The notes beneath the pieces are model-generated. The model had not been told where the DNA came from. It worked only from the letters and a program-made list of their open reading frames with translations, and did no database searches. A program made the position numbers and the translations under genes. This document shows, one piece after another, positions 37,162-45,638 of a stretch of 64,000 nt of DNA; the stretch's first letter is position 1; the number at the start of each line of letters is the position of its first letter. Source of the stretch: Gracilibacillus salitolerans (GTDB lineage: Bacteria > Bacillota > Bacilli > Bacillales > Amphibacillaceae); the NCBI RefSeq assembly GCF_009650095.1, contig NZ_CP045915.1, positions 496,001-560,000 on the forward strand, given 5' to 3'.

Positions 37162-37958
37162 TAAATATAAAGAAAATCATTATGATTGCCTGCATATTAG
37201 TATTAGTAGGTGGAATCGGCAGTGTCATGTCTTACCGATTCTATGAACCAGCTACCCTTGCTGTAACTAAGGAAGTACAAAGCACTGAAATTACTTCCAT
37301 AGAAATCGATATACAAAATGAAAAAGTAGACATCATACCTACAACCGATCCTACCCCAAAGGTTGAATTGACAGGTACAGAGGATAGTCATTCTAAAACG
37401 GAATTAGTTGTAGAGGAAAATAATAATACATTATCGATTCATACAGAAAATGAAATGGGGAAATGGTTTAGCTTTAATTTCTTTAATAGCTCACGTACGT
37501 TAACCGTCTATTTACCTGAACAAGAATATCAACGTTTGGCAGTTGAGATTAGTAATGGAAGCTTACAAGCACAAGGTTTAACGATAAACGAGGTAAATGT
37601 AGAAACTAAGAATGGAAAAATAGATCTTAGTGATATCGTAGCGGATTCCTACCAACTGAAAACGTCTAATGGCAAAATTGATCTTGAAAACGTCGAGGGG
37701 GAATTGGCTGCGAGGGCGAATAACGGAGCAATTTCCTTGGTAACAGAGAATTTGGATCGCAATATTAATTTTGAAACAGATAATGGGAGAATTAAGATCC
37801 AGAGCGAGAAAGAACCAACAAATGCGGTCATTGATACAAAGGTGGATAATGGAAGGATCAATCTATTTGGAGATTCTGACTACAATACGATAATTGGGGA
37901 TGGGGACAATCTGGTGAAATTAAGTACGAAAAACGGAAGTATTACCGTTACTCAATAA
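37158..37958 (+). CDS. DUF4097-family membrane-anchored protein
   Basis: A 266-residue protein with an N-terminal anchor (IIMIACILVLVGGIGSVM) and an outside domain made of a beta-helix-like repeat. From about residue 135 the units ISNGSLQAQGL, TKNGKIDLSDI, TSNGKIDLENV, ANNGAISLVTE, TDNGRIKIQSE, VDNGRINLFGD and TKNGSITVTQ recur every 17-25 residues. This N-G-x-I/L ladder is typical of DUF4097 (putative adhesin, LiaG-like). Coupled by ATGA to the gene before and closed by a terminator. Function unknown; surface sensing is inferred. Confidence 0.85.
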   Translation: MINIKKIIMIACILVLVGGIGSVMSYRFYEPATLAVTKEVQSTEITSIEIDIQNEKVDIIPTTDPTPKVELTGTEDSHSKTELVVEENNNTLSIHTENEMGKWFSFNFFNSSRTLTVYLPEQEYQRLAVEISNGSLQAQGLTINEVNVETKNGKIDLSDIVADSYQLKTSNGKIDLENVEGELAARANNGAISLVTENLDRNINFETDNGRIKIQSEKEPTNAVIDTKVDNGRINLFGDSDYNTIIGDGDNLVKLSTKNGSITVTQ

Positions 37959-37963
37959 GTTAC

Positions 37964-38003
37964 TTTTAAAGGAGTGAACAGATGTGAGTCACTCCTTTAA
38001 AGT
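37964..38003 (+). terminator. Terminator after the PadR operon
   Basis: TTTAAAGGAGTGA and TCACTCCTTTAAA are perfect arms around ACAGATGTGAG. The U-tract is short (GTTT), so it may be partial. Confidence 0.6.
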
Positions 38004-38173
38004 TTATCTGCATGTTAGAAACAACATGATTGCATCGTTCATAGTATCTTCAGGTATAAGTACGTATTCATTACGATTTTGTAAGGAATTCCACGATCTT
38101 CTATGTCTGTTTTCTCTTAATCGTCGTTTGATATAAAAATTCCATCCTTTGTTTTCTAAGAAAAGATTAAATT

Positions 38174-38962
38174 TTACTTGTTAAATAAGTCAAATACCCC
38201 GCCAATACCACCTTCTCCTTTATTTCCACCTTTCTCAGGTAGTGCAGCAAATACCTTACTTGCAAGGCGACTGAATGGTAATGATTGCACCCACACCGTT
38301 CCTGGTCCTGACAATGTTGCAAAGAAAATCCCTTCTCCGCCGAATAGTGCAGTTTTGATTCCCCCAACAAATTCAATGTTATAATCTACATCGCCAGTCA
38401 TTGCAACTAAACATCCTGTATCGACACGTAATTTCTCCCCAGGCTGTAATTCACGCTTGTGGATGGTACCTCCAGCATGAACAAATGCCATGCCATCTCC
38501 TTCTAACTTTTGCATGATAAAACCTTCTCCACCAAAGAATCCAGTCCCCATTTTACGCTGAAATTCAACACCTATAGCCACTCCTTTAGCAGCAGCTAAG
38601 AAAGCATCTTTCTGGCATATAATTTTCCCGTTTAATTCGCTTAAATCCATGGGTACGATTTTTCCTGGATAAGGGGAAGCAAATGAGACATGTTTTTTAC
38701 CTGCACCCTGATTCGTAAATGTTGTCATAAATAAACTTTCACCTGTAATAACTCGTTTACCAGCACCAAGTAATTTACCAACCAGTCCTCCTTGATTGGA
38801 AGACCCATCCCCGAAAATCGTTTCCATCGAGATATCACTATCCATCATCATTAAACTTCCAGCTTCAGCAACTACTGTTTCCTGTGGATCTAACTCCACT
38901 TCTACAAATTGCATATCATCTCCGTGTAATTTAAAGTCAATTTCATGATTGTTCATTTCCAT
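38174..38962 (-). CDS. TIGR00266 / AIM24-family protein
   Basis: A 262-residue soluble beta-rich protein. It shows the family's GxGEGFIMQKLEGDGMAFVH-like core, preceded by PGKIVPMDLSEL and followed by GTIHKRELQPGEKLRVDTGC and GEGIFFATLSGPGTVWVQSL. The C-terminal tail is Gly-rich (GGNKGEGGIGGVFDLF). Bacterial members have no settled function. A near-perfect CodY box lies 58-72 bases upstream, so it is probably repressed when branched amino acids and GTP are plentiful. Single gene. Confidence 0.85.
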   Translation of the reverse strand: MEMNNHEIDFKLHGDDMQFVEVELDPQETVVAEAGSLMMMDSDISMETIFGDGSSNQGGLVGKLLGAGKRVITGESLFMTTFTNQGAGKKHVSFASPYPGKIVPMDLSELNGKIICQKDAFLAAAKGVAIGVEFQRKMGTGFFGGEGFIMQKLEGDGMAFVHAGGTIHKRELQPGEKLRVDTGCLVAMTGDVDYNIEFVGGIKTALFGGEGIFFATLSGPGTVWVQSLPFSRLASKVFAALPEKGGNKGEGGIGGVFDLFNK

Positions 38963-39019
38963 TCAACTCCTTTTCAATAGTCTATTCGTATATACGTATC
39001 GTATCACATAGAGGATTCG

Positions 39020-39034
39020 ATTTTTCAGAAAATT
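39020..39034. promoter_or_regulatory. CodY box upstream of the TIGR00266 gene
   Basis: ATTTTTCAGAAAATT matches the CodY consensus AATTTTCWGAAAATT at 14 of 15 positions. Confidence 0.65.
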
Positions 39035-39181
39035 CAAATTTACATGAATAAATATTCACTTTGTTTATAAAAAATGCTGATATCATCACATTTCTATAGA
39101 TTACAGAAACATTGCAAATTTAGAGTAATTAAGGAAAATGCGGAGAATAAAAAAGAATTTAAAAGAATTTTATAATATATG

Positions 39182-39209
39182 TTTACAAATTAATAAAATA
39201 TGGTACGAT
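39182..39209 (+). promoter_or_regulatory. SigA promoter of the 55-residue membrane protein gene
   Basis: TTTACA (39182-39187), a 16-base spacer and TACGAT (39204-39209), about 55 bases before the start codon. Confidence 0.5.
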
Positions 39210-39265
39210 ATAAGTGAATTCAATAATAAATGAGAATATTTTTTTAGGAAAGGGGATAGTTGACT

Positions 39266-39433
39266 ATGGTAACTTCTTTATACATGGTTTCTCTAACTAT
39301 TCTGCTTACTTTTCTAGTTTTATCTGCGATTGAAAAAGTAACTTCACGCAGAAAAAAACTAAAAGTAGAGATGAATTTAGAAACACCCAACACGCATGTA
39401 CAACCGGCCATTGCTGGTAAAAAAATGAGATAA
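39266..39433 (+). CDS. Small membrane protein, 55 residues
   Basis: A short frame starting MVTSLYMVSLTILLTFLVLS, one membrane helix, then a strongly basic stretch (EKVTSRRKKLK) and a polar tail ending KKMR. AAAGGGGA lies 11 bases before the ATG; a second in-frame ATG (39284) would shorten the helix. It has its own promoter and a strong terminator, which supports a real gene. Not recognised; the layout (helix out to basic cytoplasmic tail) suggests a small regulator or structural membrane peptide. Confidence 0.55.
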   Translation: MVTSLYMVSLTILLTFLVLSAIEKVTSRRKKLKVEMNLETPNTHVQPAIAGKKMR

Positions 39434-39470
39434 TCAACTAGTCATTGAAGTTTAAGACTAGATGAAATAG

Positions 39471-39505
39471 AGCCTCCTGAATTATACTGGAGGCTTTTTG
39501 TTTTG
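39471..39505 (+). terminator. Terminator after the 55-residue protein gene
   Basis: GCCTCC and GGAGGC arms (AGCCTCC ... GGAGGCT) around an 11-base loop, followed by TTTTTGTTTT. Confidence 0.85.
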
Positions 39506-39739
39506 TAGATAAAAAGCATATAATGTCGTGTTTAGCTTCGCACACCCAGTGACTAGTGTGATTTCACTCCCCTCCGTAATTTCTTGTGGTGATTTCAATT
39601 ATTTAGAAAATTATTAAAATTAGAACTTCTCTCAATCCTCTTTGAAAGTATCTCCATTCCACTTATAATGTAATTTGTCTTATCAGAATATAGGTCAAAT
39701 TTTCTGAAAATTTTTTAATTTATAAAAAGGTGGATTACG
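39506..39739. other. Upstream region of the AbgT transporter gene
   Basis: No gene. It holds a perfect CodY box at 39698-39712 and a weaker one (ATTATTTAGAAAATT, 12 of 15) at 39598-39612, about 100 bases apart. Confidence 0.6.
39698..39712. promoter_or_regulatory. Perfect CodY box upstream of abgT-type gene
   Basis: AATTTTCTGAAAATT equals the CodY consensus AATTTTCWGAAAATT at all 15 positions and ends 27 bases before the start codon, where binding would block transcription. Confidence 0.8.
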
Positions 39740-41263
39740 ATGGAAGAAAAAAATAAAGTGGGCTTATTTCAACGAAGCCTTAATCGAATTGAATATATCG
39801 GAAATAAATTACCACATCCGGTGACACTATTCCTCATTTTAGCGTTTATCGTTCTGATCGCATCTGCAATTGTTTCCAGTACAGGTGTATCTGTAGACCA
39901 TCCAGGAGATCCAGAACAGCAGGTCACGGTTAAAAACTTATTGAATGCAGAAGGAATTAATTATATTTTCACAAGTATGGTAGATAACTTCATTAACTTT
40001 GCTCCACTTGGGGTTGTATTAGTAACAATGCTTGGAATTGGTTTAGCAGAGCGTACCGGATTAATTAGTGCAGGGTTGCGTGCATTTGTATTATCATTAC
40101 CGAAGTTTCTTATTACAGCAGGTTTAGTGTTTGCAGGTATTATGTCCAGTATGGCAACGGATGCCGGTTATGTGGTTTTACCACCACTTGGTGCGGTACT
40201 TTTTGCGGCACTAGGTCGTCATCCATTAGCAGGTCTTGCTGCCGCTTTTGCAGGGGTGTCAGCAGGATTTAGTGCAAACTTTGTCCCAACTGCATTGGAG
40301 CCGTTATTAGGTGAGATGACTATCGCTGCGACAACAGATGCTGCCTATGCTGAAACGATGAATATTTTAATGAATTATTACTTTACGGTTGTATCGGTAT
40401 TTGTACTAACTATAGTAGGTACACTTGTAACAGAAAAGGTAGTTGAGCCAAGGCTAGGTGTCTACACAGGCTCCTATAAAGAAGACGCAACGGGCATATC
40501 AAAAGTTGAGAAAAAAGGCTTAGGCTATGCAGGATTGTCATTGCTAGTTGGTTTAATTGCTGTATCCTTTTTAATTGTTCCAGAAAATGCGCCATTACGG
40601 GGGGAAGATGGAGCTATTATTATTTCACCATTTATGAGTTCATTAGTACCGATTATTTTCATCTTGTTCTTTATTCCAGGTGTTGTATACGGGATTGTAA
40701 CGAAGAATGTGAAAAGTGATAAAGATGTAGCTAATCACCTATCAGATTCAATGGGAGCAATGGGAATGTTCGTTGTTCTGTCCTTTGCAGCTGGTCAGTT
40801 TGTGGCATTTTTTAATGAATCTAATTTAGGGACGTTAATTGGTGTGTATGGTGCGGAATTTCTGGACAGCATTAGCTTAACTGGTATTCCATTATTAATT
40901 GTCTTCATTATTATTGCTGGTATTATCAATATTTTTATCGGAAGTGCGACAGCAAAATGGGCAATGATGGCACCAATATTTGTACCAATTATGATGGAAT
41001 TCGGCTATTCTCCAGAGTTAACACAGATGGCATATCGTATTGCAGACTCGTCCACAAATATTATTTCACCATTAATGACTTACTTTGCATTAATTATCGC
41101 CTATGCACAAAAATATGATAAGAAAATGGGAATGGGTACACTGATTTCAACCATGTTTCCATATTCTATCTTCTTCTTTATCATTTGGACATTAATGCTA
41201 ATCGTGTGGATCCTACTAGGGATAGACCTAGGACCAGGCTCCCCAATCCACTACCATAACTAA
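39740..41263 (+). CDS. AbgT-family transporter
   Basis: A 507-residue inner-membrane transporter of the AbgT family, with about 11-13 helices. Marks include LPHPVTLFLILAF near the start, FAPLGVVLVTMLGIGLAERTGL, MATDAGYVVLPPLGA, and the C-terminal GSATAKWAMMAPIFVPIMM and ADSSTNIISPLMTYF. Family members take up p-aminobenzoyl-glutamate or export sulfonamides by ion coupling. No peptidase or hydrolase gene is adjacent to show the substrate. A perfect CodY box just before the start means repression in rich medium, in keeping with uptake of a nutrient. GGTGG precedes the ATG. Confidence 0.9.
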   Translation: MEEKNKVGLFQRSLNRIEYIGNKLPHPVTLFLILAFIVLIASAIVSSTGVSVDHPGDPEQQVTVKNLLNAEGINYIFTSMVDNFINFAPLGVVLVTMLGIGLAERTGLISAGLRAFVLSLPKFLITAGLVFAGIMSSMATDAGYVVLPPLGAVLFAALGRHPLAGLAAAFAGVSAGFSANFVPTALEPLLGEMTIAATTDAAYAETMNILMNYYFTVVSVFVLTIVGTLVTEKVVEPRLGVYTGSYKEDATGISKVEKKGLGYAGLSLLVGLIAVSFLIVPENAPLRGEDGAIIISPFMSSLVPIIFILFFIPGVVYGIVTKNVKSDKDVANHLSDSMGAMGMFVVLSFAAGQFVAFFNESNLGTLIGVYGAEFLDSISLTGIPLLIVFIIIAGIINIFIGSATAKWAMMAPIFVPIMMEFGYSPELTQMAYRIADSSTNIISPLMTYFALIIAYAQKYDKKMGMGTLISTMFPYSIFFFIIWTLMLIVWILLGIDLGPGSPIHYHN

Positions 41264-41268
41264 GAAAA

Positions 41269-41313
41269 GAAAAGGATAAAAACCCATTATAACAGGGTTT
41301 TTATCCTTTTTTG
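41269..41313 (+). terminator. Terminator after the AbgT gene
   Basis: AAAAGGATAAAAACCC and GGGTTTTTATCCTTTT perfect arms around ATTATAACA, followed by TTG. Confidence 0.9.
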
Positions 41314-41489
41314 TTTGAAATAAACTGAGGTGCTTTTATTTTTACGCAGCAGAGTGGAGAGGTGCAGAGTCAAGATTTCAGCTGCTCCGGTAGATTTCTA
41401 TCACCATGAGGAATCTTCAACTCATAGAAAGGTAAACAGCAAATCTAAGAAGGGAGAGCAAAGATTCGTTGTAAAAATGAAGATAGCGA

Positions 41490-41529
41490 CTCAGGGTGCG
41501 CACTAAGGATTACATTTAGTCTCCCTGAG
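41490..41529. other. Hairpin without U-tract near the end of the RDD gene
   Basis: CTCAGGG (41490-41496) pairs with CCCTGAG (41523-41529) and ACTAA pairs with TTAGT inside. No T-run follows on either strand. It may be an RNA stability element; the remaining spacer from 41314 has no visible feature. Confidence 0.4.
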
Positions 41530-41540
41530 AGTGGATATTT

Positions 41541-42338
41541 TTAGTTATCATATTCCCATTCATCTTTAAGGTGCAAATAAAGCAATACCAACCATACTTC
41601 GTTATTTTTTGTGCTATCTTGCATCTGATCTTTAATTTTCGGCAAGAGAATCTCGCTTACCTGCTTCGTCAACAGGTTTTTTTCCTGTGCACTCATATGA
41701 AGGATTCGATGTACATAGGTCTGTAAAAGACGCCAATCCTTTTGATTAAATTGTCTTAAATGGAAAGATTCTAATTGTAATTCTTCCTTTTGAATCCCTA
41801 GTTGAACGATATGCTTTTCAAGTGGAGATTGTTTAAGCGGCTTTTTTCGTCTTTCGTGGACAACAATTGTTCCTGCTGTCATATCGCCTAACCTTTTGTG
41901 TTTAGAATGGAAGAAAATCAGTATAATACCAACAGCATAAGCACTTGGCAACATATCTATCACCCTTACAAAGTTTCGAATGATACTCGAAAGGAGTGTA
42001 ATATTATGTCCGTTTTCCTGTACAACTCGGATACCTAACAATCTCTTGCCAATTGTTCGACCTCCCCAAAAGTATTCAAAGAAGATAAAGTACCCAAATT
42101 GCAGTAAAAGTATAATGATAATGATAATAGCTAACATGACACTTTCGAGATGCCCTAAAAATAAATCACTTAAACTATTATTAAATGCGAAAAACAATAG
42201 CAATATAATCAAAAATTGTGTTAATAAGATAATAGTATAGTCAATAATTTGGGCAGCAGATCTTGATCCTAAGCCAGCTAATTGAAATTGTAAGGAGACA
42301 TACTCAGGTGTTTTGACATTTAACTGTTCTTGTTCCAT
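41541..42338 (-). CDS. RDD-family membrane protein
   Basis: A 265-residue protein. The RDD domain covers about residues 15-160: LAGLGSRSAAQIIDYTIILL with the Arg/Asp marks, GRTIGKRLLGIRVVQ with the second part, and four hydrophobic helices between. The last 100 residues are soluble and charged (KEELQLESFHLRQFNQKDWR). RDD proteins are often encoded with SpoIIM-type and DUF58/MoxR proteins, as here. Some RDD proteins act as Na+/H+ exchangers in halophiles, but no role is shown for this type. Divergent from the SpoIIM-like gene. Confidence 0.85.
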   Translation of the reverse strand: MEQEQLNVKTPEYVSLQFQLAGLGSRSAAQIIDYTIILLTQFLIILLLFFAFNNSLSDLFLGHLESVMLAIIIIIILLLQFGYFIFFEYFWGGRTIGKRLLGIRVVQENGHNITLLSSIIRNFVRVIDMLPSAYAVGIILIFFHSKHKRLGDMTAGTIVVHERRKKPLKQSPLEKHIVQLGIQKEELQLESFHLRQFNQKDWRLLQTYVHRILHMSAQEKNLLTKQVSEILLPKIKDQMQDSTKNNEVWLVLLYLHLKDEWEYDN

Positions 42339-42372
42339 GTTTAACCTCTTTCTTAATATTTTCTTAGTATAT

Positions 42373-42392
42373 ACAGTATGTTTCTATACTGT
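42373..42392. promoter_or_regulatory. Inverted repeat between RDD and SpoIIM-like genes
   Basis: ACAGTAT (42373-42379) and ATACTGT (42386-42392) are perfect arms 6 bases apart, centred in the divergent intergenic region between two genes of one functional cluster. No regulator gene is adjacent. Confidence 0.45.
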
Positions 42393-42449
42393 TCATGAAG
42401 ACTATTTTCCATTATAATAAAGTAAAATGCTAGTAAAAAAGGTGATTAT

Positions 42450-43418
42450 ATGCAATTAAATCAATTCATCAAGCAGAACCGCCGAGATTGGGAACAATTA
42501 GAGAAGCTGATAACCCAATTACATAAACAAAAGACCAGCGAAATCATCGAAGAGTTTCAACATACATATCAAAAGGTTGCCAGACAGTTATCTTACAGCC
42601 AGACATATTTTCCAAATGAAGATGTGACCAATTATTTAAATGAATTAGTCGGAAAAGCACATAACGTATTATACCAATCACAGCATTCATCATGGAAACA
42701 AGCTTATCATTTCTTTTCCAGTAAATTTGTAGGTTTATTACTGGAACAATGGAAAGCGATTATTATTGCCATGCTATTATTCTGCTTTGGTGGTATTGCT
42801 AGTTTTATAGCTGTGATCGAGAATCCATCACATGTATATGGTATTCTTCCAGAAAATATGGCACAATCAGTTGATGCAGAATCACTCGGAGAAGACCCTG
42901 CCGCTGTTGATGCGCCTGTTATGTCAGCGGAAATTATGGTCAATAATATCCGGGTTGCTATTTTAGCATTTGCAGGCGGCATAACGTTCGGGTTGTTGAC
43001 TGTATATGTATTGATTTATAATGGTATAATTGTTGGCGCACTTGCAGGTGTTTTTTGGAACTATGGTAATTCTTACGCCTTTTGGGCCTATATTGTTCCG
43101 CATGGAGTGATTGAGTTAGTCGCCATTTTTATAGCAGGTGGTGCAGGGCTTTTAATGGGGTACAAATTGTTTGTGCCCGGAAACCATTCGAGGGGATACC
43201 AGCTAAAGACTCAAACAGTAAGATCAGTCCAACTGTTGTTAGGAACAATTCCGTTATTTGTGATTGCTGGTACCATCGAAGGATTTATCACGCCTGCTGA
43301 TATTTCATTAGAGGTGAAATATGCTGTAGCCTGTACGACAGCCATCGGTCTTGTCGCATATATGATAATCGGTCATTTACTCTTGCGGAAAAGAGCATTA
43401 CAGCATTCCACGGTTTAA
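42450..43418 (+). CDS. SpoIIM-family (stage II sporulation protein M-like) membrane protein
   Basis: A 322-residue protein of the SpoIIM family (COG1300). The first 105 residues are soluble and helical (FIKQNRRDWEQLEKLITQLH). The rest has about five membrane helices, including the family marks NNIRVAILAFAGGITFG, IYNGIIVGALAG and VPHGVIELVAIFIAGGAGL. It is longer than true SpoIIM (about 215 residues) and lies in a MoxR/DUF58 cluster, so it is not the sporulation protein itself. Its end overlaps the convergent DUF58 gene by 21 bases. Function unknown. Confidence 0.87.
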   Translation: MQLNQFIKQNRRDWEQLEKLITQLHKQKTSEIIEEFQHTYQKVARQLSYSQTYFPNEDVTNYLNELVGKAHNVLYQSQHSSWKQAYHFFSSKFVGLLLEQWKAIIIAMLLFCFGGIASFIAVIENPSHVYGILPENMAQSVDAESLGEDPAAVDAPVMSAEIMVNNIRVAILAFAGGITFGLLTVYVLIYNGIIVGALAGVFWNYGNSYAFWAYIVPHGVIELVAIFIAGGAGLLMGYKLFVPGNHSRGYQLKTQTVRSVQLLLGTIPLFVIAGTIEGFITPADISLEVKYAVACTTAIGLVAYMIIGHLLLRKRALQHSTV

Positions 43419-44753
43419 TGTTTCAATATAATGGGAAACAGAAGTGACTGCTAAACGATCTGCAGGTGCTTCAAGCATAGGTAATCCATGCTTTTCCCAT
43501 TTTTTGATGACTTGTATTTGGTTTATATATTGTTTTTGTGCGACACTTTTTTCCATTGCTGATAAAGTACTGTCAGGCTTCATTTTTATTTGTGCCTGCA
43601 GTAGGCGATCTTCAATGCCCAGCATTACAAAAAGGTGTTTTTTTCTTATTTTCTTCATATAGAATAGTTGATGATCTTCATTTGCAAATGTTTGGACATC
43701 ACTGAATAGTACGATCATACTTCGTTTTCGCTGAATGGATTGAGCATATTGTAAGGCAAGCGCATAGTTGGATTCTTGTGCATCCACTTCTATATCATAA
43801 ATCGTTTGTAAGATTGTATTTAAATGCTCTAATCCTTTACCACCAGGTACAACGGCTTTAATATCTTTGGAAAAGGCGATGACAGATACTTGGTCGCCAT
43901 TTTGCAAGGCAGCAACTGCGAGCGTGATAGCTGCTTCAATCGATTTCTCCAATCGATTTCCTTGTTCTAACTCCACTCCCATCATACGACCGCAATCAAG
44001 TAAGATCGTTACATTTTTCCCATGTTCCGGTTCATATTCATTGGTCATCATATCTTGTACTTTGGCAGACTGCCGCCAATTTATTTTACGTGGATCGTCA
44101 CCAACAACATAACTTCTCACTTTGGAAAATTCTCCAACACCACTACGCATTTTTCGGATTTTAATCCCTTCATGCAATAAATAATTTTGGGCACTTTCTA
44201 AATACTTTTTTGTCTCCGAAAGATTAGGGATTACCTTCACTTCTTGAGGCAAGTGGTACGTGATTTGTTTTTCCCAAAGTCCCATTTTCGTCTTCAAACG
44301 AAGGTACAACTTATCTATCATAAATTTTCCTCTAATTTGCGGGAATATTTCATATTGAATAGCAACTGTTTTCCCACTAGACACTGACTGGTTGAAGGGG
44401 AAAATTGTTTGAAATGATGCTGGTATCCCATCTCTTAGCCGAACTGTAAACGTGTCATTTGTTCGATTTTTAATATGAATACTCACCATTTGTTTATCGT
44501 AACGCTCCATTTCATCGGCTATTGTTCGATCTACTTGTATATCTTCCTCTTTAGGAAGTAAGAAAGCATCTATGATTAACAGACTAACCATTAGTAGAGT
44601 GGCTATTCCAAGAAACAACCACGAAAATTGCCAGAATGATAGGATAAAGATAGCTAAGATAAACAGAGCGTAATAGGTTATTAGTTTGTATGTAGGAATA
44701 ATCCCTTTATCTCGGAACAGCAACCGATCCCACAAGCTCTTGAATCGTTTCAT
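43398..44753 (-). CDS. DUF58 protein with von Willebrand A-like domain
   Basis: A 451-residue protein. The N-terminal 65 residues hold two membrane helices (TYYALFILAIFILSFWQF, LFLGIATLLMVSLLIIDAF). A beta-rich middle follows. The DUF58 mark (VGDDPRKINWRQSAKVQDMM) is near 210-235. A metal-binding VWA-like fold follows (VTILLDCGRMMGVE, MIVLFSDVQTF). DUF58 proteins work with the MoxR ATPase encoded just upstream as a chaperone-like pair. The start MKRFKSLWDR overlaps the MoxR end by 47 bases, with GGAGGG 12 bases before it; the longer frame starts deep inside the moxR gene. Confidence 0.87.
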   Translation of the reverse strand: MKRFKSLWDRLLFRDKGIIPTYKLITYYALFILAIFILSFWQFSWLFLGIATLLMVSLLIIDAFLLPKEEDIQVDRTIADEMERYDKQMVSIHIKNRTNDTFTVRLRDGIPASFQTIFPFNQSVSSGKTVAIQYEIFPQIRGKFMIDKLYLRLKTKMGLWEKQITYHLPQEVKVIPNLSETKKYLESAQNYLLHEGIKIRKMRSGVGEFSKVRSYVVGDDPRKINWRQSAKVQDMMTNEYEPEHGKNVTILLDCGRMMGVELEQGNRLEKSIEAAITLAVAALQNGDQVSVIAFSKDIKAVVPGGKGLEHLNTILQTIYDIEVDAQESNYALALQYAQSIQRKRSMIVLFSDVQTFANEDHQLFYMKKIRKKHLFVMLGIEDRLLQAQIKMKPDSTLSAMEKSVAQKQYINQIQVIKKWEKHGLPMLEAPADRLAVTSVSHYIETLNRGML

Positions 44754-45636
44754 CGATATCGGATCCCTCCAATTCTGCATATGGAGATAGTTGAACACGA
44801 TGACGCAAACTAGGAATAGCTACTGTTTTTACATCATCCGGTGTGATATAGTCACGGTCATCAAGGTATGCCCATGCTTGTGCTGTTTTTGCTATTGCGA
44901 TCGCAGCACGTGTACTTGCTCCATGTTGAATGTGTTCCAGTTCACGTGTTTTACGAACAATTTTCACGATGTAATCAGCTATTTCGTTACTAATGTTTAC
45001 TTCCTGAACGTTTCTTTGGATAGCTAGTAACGAATCATTGGAGAACATTGCTGCAATTTCCTGTGGGTTGGTTTGTTCCTCTATTACCATTTGCAAAACA
45101 GATGTTTCTTCTTCCAATGTTGGAAAGTCTATCTTAAGTTTAAAGAAGAATCGATCTTGCTGGGCTTCTGGCAACGGATAAGTCCCTTCAAATTCAATAG
45201 GGTTTTGTGTTGCTGCAACAAAAAAGAAGTCTGGTAATTGATAGGTCTCCCCCTGAATGGTAACTTGTTTTTCTTCCATTGCTTCCAGAAGTGCTGCTTG
45301 TGTTTTAGCCGGTGTACGGTTGATTTCATCCGCGAGGAGCACGTTAGTGAAGATCGGTCCTTTTAATGTTTGGAAATCATGTTCTTTCATATTGTATATA
45401 GCACTTCCGGTAATATCACTAGGTAATAAATCAGGCGTAAATTGGACCCGTTTAAAGTCACTATCTAATAGCTGAGCTAATGTTTTTACCATTTGTGTCT
45501 TACCTGTTCCAGGTACTCCTTCTATTAATACATGCCCTCCAGCTAAAGCAGCGGTTAATAATAATCGTACGTTTTTCTGTTGACCAAGAATATGTTGTTC
45601 ATAGTTTTTCAATAATGACGTTATTGTAGAAGTCAT
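44707..45636 (-). CDS. MoxR-family AAA+ ATPase
   Basis: A 309-residue cytoplasmic AAA+ ATPase. Walker A is EGVPGTGKTQMVK near residues 39-51. Walker B is LLADEINRTPAKTQAALLEAM, as in all MoxR proteins. Sensor 1 is VAATQNPIEFEGTYPLPEAQ and the arginine finger region is QDRFFFKL. It lies between the DUF4350 gene (two bases away) and the overlapping DUF58 gene. MoxR proteins fold or insert metal into partner VWA proteins; DUF58 is the usual partner. Confidence 0.93.
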   Translation of the reverse strand: MTSTITSLLKNYEQHILGQQKNVRLLLTAALAGGHVLIEGVPGTGKTQMVKTLAQLLDSDFKRVQFTPDLLPSDITGSAIYNMKEHDFQTLKGPIFTNVLLADEINRTPAKTQAALLEAMEEKQVTIQGETYQLPDFFFVAATQNPIEFEGTYPLPEAQQDRFFFKLKIDFPTLEEETSVLQMVIEEQTNPQEIAAMFSNDSLLAIQRNVQEVNISNEIADYIVKIVRKTRELEHIQHGASTRAAIAIAKTAQAWAYLDDRDYITPDDVKTVAIPSLRHRVQLSPYAELEGSDIDETIQELVGSVAVPR

Positions 45637-45638
45637 CG

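Larger units (their letters stand above)
38963..39265. other. Intergenic region with CodY box and small-gene promoter
   Basis: AT-rich spacer between divergent genes. It holds the CodY box at 39020-39034 for the leftward gene and the TTTACA-N16-TACGAT promoter at 39182-39209 for the small rightward gene. Nothing else was seen. Confidence 0.6.

Noticed and set aside
42450-43418. Bona fide sporulation gene spoIIM
   Set aside because: The protein is about 100 residues longer and lies in a MoxR/DUF58 cluster. It is only a family relative.
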